Shown: positions 1 to 5,736 of the stretch, one piece after another
Numbering within the stretch: position 1 is the stretch's first letter
Layout: the number at the start of each line of letters is the position of its first letter
Source: Candidatus Cloacimonadota bacterium
GTDB taxonomy: Bacteria; Cloacimonadota; Cloacimonadia; Cloacimonadales; Cloacimonadaceae
NCBI GenBank assembly: GCA_023230025.1
Contig: JALNYD010000119.1
Span: 1 to 7,981, forward strand
Length of the DNA stretch: 7,981 nucleotides
Direction: 5' to 3'
Position numbers and translations under genes: made by a program
Notes under the pieces: model-generated
What the model was told of the DNA's origin: nothing
Databases searched by the model: none
The model's input: the letters and a program-made list of their open reading frames with translations, nothing else

Positions 1-976
1 AAAAGAACTTGAATAGTAACTCAGCATAGTCCTTTGTAAACTTCTGCCAGTCTCTGAAGGGGCTGCCCAATCCGGGTAGATGAGCTTGTAATATAGACAT
101 CAAACTTTCGATCTGATCAACCGGATCAAGTGTCTTCAGTTCGATTCCACAGCTAATCCAACCCAAGTCCTCATCTCTTGTAGCACCTATCCTGACCCGC
201 TGAAGCATCCCTTCTGCAAAGAAGTTATCTGTATAGACCTTCAGATCAGGATGATCAAAAGGCAGAACTTTGATATTGGCTCCGTGATTTATCCGATCAT
301 CTACGAATCGGCTCCATTCATTCTGCAGAAAAGCAAAGAAATGCTCACTACTTTCCAAAGCATGCCGAAGATTGATTTCGTAGTCTGTTACAAATCTATC
401 TCCAGCATCGTGGAGTTTATCCACCAGGAATCCCGGAAGCTCTGTATCTGTATAATGCAGCTTGAACAGAATAGCCCAGAATTGCACTTCATTGCTTATT
501 CCCGCTTGATCGATCCCAAACACTCGCCTAGTAATGAAATCGATACTCTCATTGTATGCAGCAAGGTTTTGGGGTTGAGAACTGAGCAGTTCAAACAGAT
601 TACTGCAATACTGGCTGGGAAGTTCCTTGATCGCCTTTGCGTTTAATCCAATGAAAAAGTCCTCAAGTCTCAGTTCCACCTTCTCTGCATTGATCATCAC
701 CGAATAAGGCAATTGAGCACTATCTGCCAGATCAGAGGAGATCCTTATTATCAGTTTGGAATCATCATTTCCTGATACCATCTGTCTCTTGCTTTCAAGA
801 TAGAAAAACAAGCTCAGGTTGTCATTGTAATCATAGACATCATATCCTGTGCCCACTATGCGCTCAAAAATGGACGTATTCGAAGTCAAACCATCAAAGT
901 CGAACAAGATCACCATCTGGGCTGAATATGCGCACAATCGCTCTATTAGGGCGTTTATCCATGCATCTTGCTTCAT
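1..976 (-). CDS. pglZ: BREX PglZ (type 3-like), N-terminal part, 3' end off the window
   Basis: An open frame of 325 codons runs from the ATG at 976 to the left window edge with no stop. I translated it by hand. The N-terminus holds a hydrophobic strand ending in an acidic pair, MVILFDFDGL at 21-30, where PglZ proteins typically carry an acidic strand near residue 25. Further matches to type 3 PglZ are LPYSVMINAEKVELRLEDFF at 89-108, FFAFLQNEWSRF at 213-224 and LPFDHPDLKVYTDNFFAEG at 238-256. PglZ has an alkaline-phosphatase-like fold and is a core BREX component; its metal-binding catalytic domain would lie off the window, so activity cannot be judged. The gene starts 30 bp after pglXI, in the same frame, separated by one TAA. 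A weak GAG lies 6 nt before the ATG; an in-frame GTG at 994 is an alternative start. It is downstream of pglXI, as in BREX operons, but without the helicase gene usually between them in type 3. Confidence 0.75.
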   Translation of the reverse strand, partial: MKQDAWINALIERLCAYSAQMVILFDFDGLTSNTSIFERIVGTGYDVYDYNDNLSLFFYLESKRQMVSGNDDSKLIIRISSDLADSAQLPYSVMINAEKVELRLEDFFIGLNAKAIKELPSQYCSNLFELLSSQPQNLAAYNESIDFITRRVFGIDQAGISNEVQFWAILFKLHYTDTELPGFLVDKLHDAGDRFVTDYEINLRHALESSEHFFAFLQNEWSRFVDDRINHGANIKVLPFDHPDLKVYTDNFFAEGMLQRVRIGATRDEDLGWISCGIELKTLDPVDQIESLMSILQAHLPGLGSPFRDWQKFTKDYAELLFKFF

Positions 977-1006
977 GTCTTGCTCGTTTTTCACACTACG
1001 CCCACT

Positions 1007-3901
1007 TTATTGAGTTCTGGTAATCGCCTGATCGTAATACATCAGCAGTTTGGGATCTTCTTCCAGCAAGGAACTGGGAATGCGTTTTGCCACCAGGATG
1101 ATAGTCTCATAATCTCTGTTTTGCCAGCAGTATTTGAATCCCGCTCGCACCGCTTCCGCACGAATGACCTTGTATCGCTTGCCAGAAACCAGATCTGGAT
1201 TGCTCCTGGGCAGGTCCGGAATCTCGATTTGCAGATCGCTCAGCTTCTTGGGTTTGTAATCCTTGGGCAGATAAGTCTGGAACTCTTTCAACAAAGCTTT
1301 TTCCCGCATCTGCTCCAAATCTGCCAACTTATTAGGATCTGGCACATACCATCTATCTTTAGCTTTGGCTTTGAGAGCCGGATCATCTTTGGAGAGATTC
1401 CGCAGTTCTTTCCAATTTGTGGAAAGATAGGTGTGAACTTGGCTGGGTACCTCAGCTTTGCCATCGTATTTGAGGAAATTCTGCTCGAGCAAAATTGAGA
1501 GTTCGAGCTGCTCCTCAAACTTGCTGTAAGAGCTGTTTTCCTTTTCTCTAATGAATTGAGTAAATAAATCAGAATAAGTTTGTGGCTTTTCTTTAAGTAA
1601 TTGCCTGAGCCAAAGGATCGCCGAAACCTCATCGGTGATGAATATCTCCATCTGGGCAAGATCAGGAATCCTCATCTTTGTCTTGTCATACTCAATTACT
1701 TGCTCCGGGAGGAAATACATTCCGTCCCTAGAGGGGAAATGCTCTTCAAGACCTCGATAAAATTCTCCTGAAGATAAAGGAACCAAAGCATTTCTCTGCA
1801 GGTAGAAAGCCACCATGCGGTCGTAGAGCAGGTAGTTCTGTCGCTCCGCTACGACGTGCAATTTGCCTTTCTCAACAACGACTTTAGGAAGCTGTTTAAG
1901 ATGTGTCCTCACAAAATCCCAGACTCCTTCTTCAGTACCGGACAACTTATAAAATCTTTCTTCTATCCCTCCATTGGGTTTATAACAGGATATGATTAGA
2001 TCTTGCTTAACTGCTGAAGATGCGGTCACTTGATTAAATGATCCAAGTTGCTTATCCAGAATCCTTACGTCGGCGATTACGAAGCCAGCAACTTGTAATG
2101 ATTCTTGAATAGAGTTCCAAACTGAGTTTTGAGAGTTATGGAATTCGACCGTCATCCAATGACCTGGTTTTAACACATAATAATAGTTACTAAAACATTG
2201 TATCATGATTTGCTGGTAATCAAAAAGTCTTTTCTTTTGTGATTTATTTTCAATAGCCTCTTTTTTGTTATCAGTTATTACCTTAAGCCAATTCTCCCAC
2301 AACAAATTTAACTCAGAGTACATTAGGTTACCTCCGAAAGGTGGATCGGTAAAGATGTAATCTATGCTATTTCTTAAAACGAATTCCGCTGAAGAAGACT
2401 GACACGAAACAATACTGAATTGCTGAATCACCTTGAGGGCATTGATTAGTTTGTTCAGTTTATTTCGGTATGCAATTAGCGGATTAGCTTCAGATACTTG
2501 AGAACCGATGTATAGTGTACCATTTAAGGGGTTATATGGAAAAGAAACCCCAGGTCGATATCGGTTAAGCTTTGATATATTAACTAATTGGCTATTGAAC
2601 CATAATAATAGTTGTTTTTTTTTCTTAACTTTCTCATACAGTTTTGCCAGAAAAATGATTGTGCGCCTTGTGTAGACATGATGTATATGCGTAAATCCAA
2701 TTCTCAAAGGTTCTCCAGTTTTGTCACCCTCTGGGATGGGGTTAGTTGGGAACCAATGTGAGTTTATATCAGAAGTAAACCTTTCAATCAATGCAGTATC
2801 TTGCTTATCAGGAAATTTATTATAGTTCTTCCTACCAACAGAGTAGTTTATTAAAACAGGCAATTGCTTTACTTGTCTTATTGTACTACCTGATGTTACG
2901 ATGGAAGCTCCATCACCAGTTACGATATGATTACCATCATGATCAACAAGATTGTCTGTAATATCAGGATCATACTTCGAAACAAAGGCTCTCTCCATTG
3001 ATCGCTTAGTTAAGCTTGTTCCGCAATGGGGACAGGGAAACTCATCTTTCACCTTGCCTGCTTCTTTGTCCACTGCTACTTCCCAAAAAATCACTTCTTG
3101 TGTGCAATTAGGGCAGATAAACACGTCACTCCACACTGTGTAGTTGATCTTGCCTATAGTCTTACCATCGGTATGCAGAGTCTCATACATCCAGCCGCAA
3201 TCCTCTTCCACCTCTTCCAGAATGCGCATTGCTTCTCTTTCGAACTCCGAAAGATCAACTGGAGAATTGTAATTGGTTGCAATGAATGTAGCCGCTGGAG
3301 AGAGATCATTCAATATAGCTTTTCGTACACCCAGTTTGGATAAAGGTTTGCCTTCTTCATCCAGGATTGTGCCATCCTCTTTAACTGTATATCCCAGAGA
3401 TTCCACTACCTTTCTGTCACCGCAGAGTTGAGCTGCGACACCGGTCATACCTGTTCCGCAGAAGCCATCAAAGACAATGTCTCCCGGTTCTGTGTAATGC
3501 AGGATATAGCGCATGATCGCCTTGTGGGGAACCTTGGTGTGATAGGAATGGGCGTTGTAGATGGGATCGTTCTTGCCTTCGCTCACGTCCGCGGCAAAGG
3601 GTTCCCGGTGATACTCATCCGGTCTGGTTCCCTTTTCCTGCTCCCATTCAGCTATGAAGTCATTTATCCAGGGATTGGGGCAGGCAGTGTAATAGGGAGG
3701 ATCACTCAGGGCGACGATATCTTCATCCTCTCCGATGGGAAAGCCTTCGATTTTACGAAAATCAGGATCTTTTAGCTTATCACGCATGAGATTTCTAAAG
3801 TGCTCTCTGCGGGCATCTTCGCTGGCAAATACTTGTCCCAAGCAGGTGACGGGTTTCGGTTGTTTCGAACCTTCAAAATTGATTGTGCTTTGTTTAATCA
3901 T
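1007..3901 (-). CDS. pglXI: BREX DNA methyltransferase with Zn-ribbon (PglXI-type, COG1743-like)
   Basis: Intact, 964 residues; a class I SAM-dependent DNA methyltransferase that in BREX marks host DNA (probably adenine N6, from family knowledge). DPPY at 67-70 is followed by a highly conserved stretch (YHREPFAADVSEGKNDP, 97-113). Motif I, the SAM-binding turn FCGTG, is at 147-151 in the context EPGDIVFDGFCGTGMTG, with NDLSP at 198-202 as the motif II region. A zinc ribbon follows: CPNC at 263-266 and CPHC at 290-293. A second catalytic-type motif, IFTDPPFGGNLMYSEL, covers 516-531, with VLKPGHWMTVEF at 576-587 as the strand after it. The C-terminal 300 residues have no motif I recognise and may read DNA or contact partners. 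The start is the ATG at 3901, preceded by AGAGG at 9 nt and overlapping the AlbA_2 stop. Residues about 300-640 are encoded by AT-rich DNA unlike the flanks, and an A9 run encodes the lysines at 427-429. It differs from the larger PglX of BREX type 1. The family call is strong, the subtype moderate. Confidence 0.8.
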   Translation of the reverse strand: MIKQSTINFEGSKQPKPVTCLGQVFASEDARREHFRNLMRDKLKDPDFRKIEGFPIGEDEDIVALSDPPYYTACPNPWINDFIAEWEQEKGTRPDEYHREPFAADVSEGKNDPIYNAHSYHTKVPHKAIMRYILHYTEPGDIVFDGFCGTGMTGVAAQLCGDRKVVESLGYTVKEDGTILDEEGKPLSKLGVRKAILNDLSPAATFIATNYNSPVDLSEFEREAMRILEEVEEDCGWMYETLHTDGKTIGKINYTVWSDVFICPNCTQEVIFWEVAVDKEAGKVKDEFPCPHCGTSLTKRSMERAFVSKYDPDITDNLVDHDGNHIVTGDGASIVTSGSTIRQVKQLPVLINYSVGRKNYNKFPDKQDTALIERFTSDINSHWFPTNPIPEGDKTGEPLRIGFTHIHHVYTRRTIIFLAKLYEKVKKKKQLLLWFNSQLVNISKLNRYRPGVSFPYNPLNGTLYIGSQVSEANPLIAYRNKLNKLINALKVIQQFSIVSCQSSSAEFVLRNSIDYIFTDPPFGGNLMYSELNLLWENWLKVITDNKKEAIENKSQKKRLFDYQQIMIQCFSNYYYVLKPGHWMTVEFHNSQNSVWNSIQESLQVAGFVIADVRILDKQLGSFNQVTASSAVKQDLIISCYKPNGGIEERFYKLSGTEEGVWDFVRTHLKQLPKVVVEKGKLHVVAERQNYLLYDRMVAFYLQRNALVPLSSGEFYRGLEEHFPSRDGMYFLPEQVIEYDKTKMRIPDLAQMEIFITDEVSAILWLRQLLKEKPQTYSDLFTQFIREKENSSYSKFEEQLELSILLEQNFLKYDGKAEVPSQVHTYLSTNWKELRNLSKDDPALKAKAKDRWYVPDPNKLADLEQMREKALLKEFQTYLPKDYKPKKLSDLQIEIPDLPRSNPDLVSGKRYKVIRAEAVRAGFKYCWQNRDYETIILVAKRIPSSLLEEDPKLLMYYDQAITRTQ
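2615..2623 (-). repeat. A9 homopolymer in the pglXI coding strand
   Basis: Nine T on the plus strand read as nine A in pglXI, forming three AAA lysine codons (427-429) after an AAG. By hand reading, one extra A leads to TAG after eight further codons, and one lost A leads to TAG after about ten; either would remove the DPPF motif at 519-522. The tract is the longest homopolymer noticed in the window. Confidence 0.9.
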
Positions 3902-5726
3902 TATCTTTTGCCTCTGATAGCTGAATCAGTTTAAGTATTGATATTCCAAGCATGCTAGTTTTATAGGCTTGTTCAGGATGATTGGGTTCACTAGGATACA
4001 GCATTGTGATTAATCTGTAATTCAATAATGGAGTTATGTTCGTTCTCCTAAAATATGTTCTATTTGTGACCCCTGCTAACTCCATGAGATTCGTAATACT
4101 CTGCGGTGTTACACAAGCTTGAATCACAAGCTTCTGAGTCTTAGATAACTGATGTACGAGCTTATACACATCACCGGATTTTAGTAATTTGCCAGCTTGG
4201 TCAGTAACTTGGTCAGTAACTTGGTCACTGCCTCCTTCTGAATCAGATCTATCTAACTGATTAGCAATGTATTCACTTAGTGACCAAGTTTGCCTGGGGT
4301 GGATTGGTTCGATCAATTCTCTTGCTTCGATACTGAGCATTAAGTTTAATGTAAGTTCGCTGGATTTTCCAGTTATGGCTTTGGCAATAGGTAGGCTCAG
4401 CTTTCGATATCTCACCAGGTAAGAGAAGATGGCAGCTTCTTCTGCGTTTAGTTGTATTCCCAGTTTACTAAGTAAATCCTTGTAGTGTTCGGTAATAATT
4501 TGTTTTTTAAGTATGGCAATGGAGAAGTTGAAGTCGGATTTATCATTCGTGATCTGAGCAGGGAAAAGACCTAGTCTACGGCAGTCCTCCATAATAGTCC
4601 TGATCCCGGTTCCGGCTTCCTCACATAGCCCAATCTGACGGAATATCCTTACGATCAAGGGATTGCGGATCGAGTGGTGCCGAGACTCGAGCAGGGCTTC
4701 AACACTAGAATAGGCAGAGCCGGGATTCCAGAATATGGTCTTATCCTTGAATATTTTGATCTCGGCTTTTCTGGAGGCATCTCCATAGTCTTGGTGGATC
4801 AGCAGGTTTACCGCCGCCTCTCGAAAAGACCTGAATTCCAAAGTGTCATCTTTGCGCTGCATGGTTGTCTCATCCAGGGAAAAAGGGACATCTGCAATAA
4901 GGGAATACTTGTCGATGAGCACCCTCCAGGCTTCGAAGAGATTGCTTTCAATCACGAGCCGATCATGCCACCGTTTGTCGGCATCCCAGTTGTCTTCCAT
5001 CTGATCAATTCGCTGATAATCCACCACTGGCCTGGACAGTATCTGTCTCACAAACCGGTCTTGTCCAAACAGCAATACAGCCGCTTTGGTTGGGGTTACC
5101 TTTCCTTTTTCTTCGATCAGGAGTCCCATTTCCAGCAGAAAGTCCAGATCACTCAGATGAGCATACTTACTGGTGGGGTTTTTATCCAGAAGAGTCCGGT
5201 ACCATTTTAAGGTGGAGGGATTGATAAAATTACTCGGATCAATTCCATGCTCCAAACTTCTGTCGAAGGGCAAATCACTAGCGTCTCGAATGAATGCTCT
5301 CAGCTCAGATTCTGTGCAAAGTTCATCCCCACCACCCCTTCTGATGTAGGCCTGGTCAATTCTCTTACCGAGATAAACAGGCTTGTCCTTGCGGTCTGCT
5401 TCAGGGATATAGAATACCAATACATGTTTCCCATCTATCTCGTGTAGTTCGGCATCTGACAGTATCACCCTGCTCAGCTTGCCTCCGTTGCGTAGGCAGC
5501 TAAGAAAGTCATTCTGAACCTTATCTACATCTTCTACGCCAACTATTTCTCGCTCGGCTTTCTTGGCACTTTCTTTAATGCCGAAAACAAGGTATCCTCC
5601 ACTGGTATTGGCAAAGGCAGATACGGTTTTATAAGCATCGTCCGATACACCTTTACGGCATTGTTTGAACTCCATGCCTGTCCATTCCGGACTCTTGATA
5701 GCTTTAAGCAGCTCTTCTTTTGACAT
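3894..5726 (-). CDS. AlbA_2/Schlafen-type ATP-binding protein with winged-helix C-terminus
   Basis: Intact, 610 residues. The N-terminal AlbA_2 (Schlafen-like) domain spans about 1-150: WTGMEFK at 15-21, FANTSGGYLVFGIKE at 38-52 and YIRRGG at 127-132 are its hallmark segments. Residues about 295-390 match the GHKL-like C-terminal ATPase block of this family: FREAAVNLLIHQDY at 302-315, NPGSAY at 334-339, and NPLIVRIFRQIGL with EEAGTGI at 355-375. Residues 410-485 and 515-590 look like two winged-helix units joined by a DQVTDQVTDQ linker (501-510). Such proteins are often labelled RecG-like helicase or transcriptional regulator, but no helicase motifs are present. AlbA_2 proteins are known as DNA-binding regulators, and Schlafen relatives can be nucleases, so the role could be operon control or an embedded effector. 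The start is the ATG 8 bp after the brxC stop; the last codons overlap pglXI by 8 bp, implying co-translation. The 3' third is markedly AT-rich. Confidence 0.85.
   Translation of the reverse strand: MSKEELLKAIKSPEWTGMEFKQCRKGVSDDAYKTVSAFANTSGGYLVFGIKESAKKAEREIVGVEDVDKVQNDFLSCLRNGGKLSRVILSDAELHEIDGKHVLVFYIPEADRKDKPVYLGKRIDQAYIRRGGGDELCTESELRAFIRDASDLPFDRSLEHGIDPSNFINPSTLKWYRTLLDKNPTSKYAHLSDLDFLLEMGLLIEEKGKVTPTKAAVLLFGQDRFVRQILSRPVVDYQRIDQMEDNWDADKRWHDRLVIESNLFEAWRVLIDKYSLIADVPFSLDETTMQRKDDTLEFRSFREAAVNLLIHQDYGDASRKAEIKIFKDKTIFWNPGSAYSSVEALLESRHHSIRNPLIVRIFRQIGLCEEAGTGIRTIMEDCRRLGLFPAQITNDKSDFNFSIAILKKQIITEHYKDLLSKLGIQLNAEEAAIFSYLVRYRKLSLPIAKAITGKSSELTLNLMLSIEARELIEPIHPRQTWSLSEYIANQLDRSDSEGGSDQVTDQVTDQAGKLLKSGDVYKLVHQLSKTQKLVIQACVTPQSITNLMELAGVTNRTYFRRTNITPLLNYRLITMLYPSEPNHPEQAYKTSMLGISILKLIQLSEAKDND
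3911..3915 (-). promoter_or_regulatory. Ribosome binding site of pglXI inside the AlbA_2 gene
   Basis: AGAGG on the minus strand, 9 nt before the ATG at 3901, lies within the last codons of the AlbA_2 gene. It supports the chosen start and, with the 8-bp overlap, translational coupling of the two genes. Confidence 0.6.
4196..4228 (-). repeat. 12-bp tandem repeat, about 2.7 copies, in the AlbA_2 gene linker
   Basis: The plus-strand unit cttggtcagtaa occurs at 4196-4207 and 4208-4219, with a partial third copy at 4220-4228. On the coding strand it encodes repeated VTDQ (residues about 501-510) between the two winged-helix units. Because the unit is a multiple of three, gain or loss of copies would change only linker length, not the frame. 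Confidence 0.85.
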
Positions 5727-5733
5727 AACAAAG

Positions 5734-5736
5734 CCT
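5734..5736 (-). promoter_or_regulatory. Weak ribosome binding site of the AlbA_2 gene overlapping the brxC stop
   Basis: AGG on the minus strand, 7 nt before the ATG at 5726, shares bases with the TAG stop of brxC (5737-5735). Ribosomes ending brxC would sit on this site, so the AlbA_2 gene is probably read by re-initiation. The match is short, so this is tentative. Confidence 0.4.

Noticed and set aside
251..646. 131-codon open frame on the plus strand
   Set aside because: The opposite strand reads through as PglZ with clear family segments, so this frame is a shadow.
977..1006. Terminator or promoter in the pglXI-pglZ gap
   Set aside because: The 30 bp show no stem-loop followed by a T run on the minus strand and no convincing -10/-35 pair.
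968..1498. 176-codon open frame on the plus strand, antisense to the end of pglXI
   Set aside because: It lies opposite a well-supported coding frame, has no recognisable motif, and is a shadow frame.
1007..3901. Type I or III restriction-modification methyltransferase
   Set aside because: No specificity or restriction subunit is adjacent; the zinc ribbon, the BrxC-like gene upstream and PglZ downstream fit BREX better.
4674..5210. 178-codon open frame on the plus strand, antisense to the AlbA_2 gene
   Set aside because: It overlaps the conserved AlbA_2 and ATPase-like parts of the minus-strand gene; its translation shows no family features.
3894..5726. RecG-like helicase identity for the AlbA_2 protein
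   Set aside because: Members of this family are often labelled so, but no Walker A, DEAH-type box or other helicase motifs are visible; only the AlbA_2, GHKL-like and winged-helix segments are.
5727..5734. Independent promoter for the AlbA_2 gene
   Set aside because: The gap is only 8 bp, and I saw no convincing promoter in the end of brxC; read-through from brxC is simpler.
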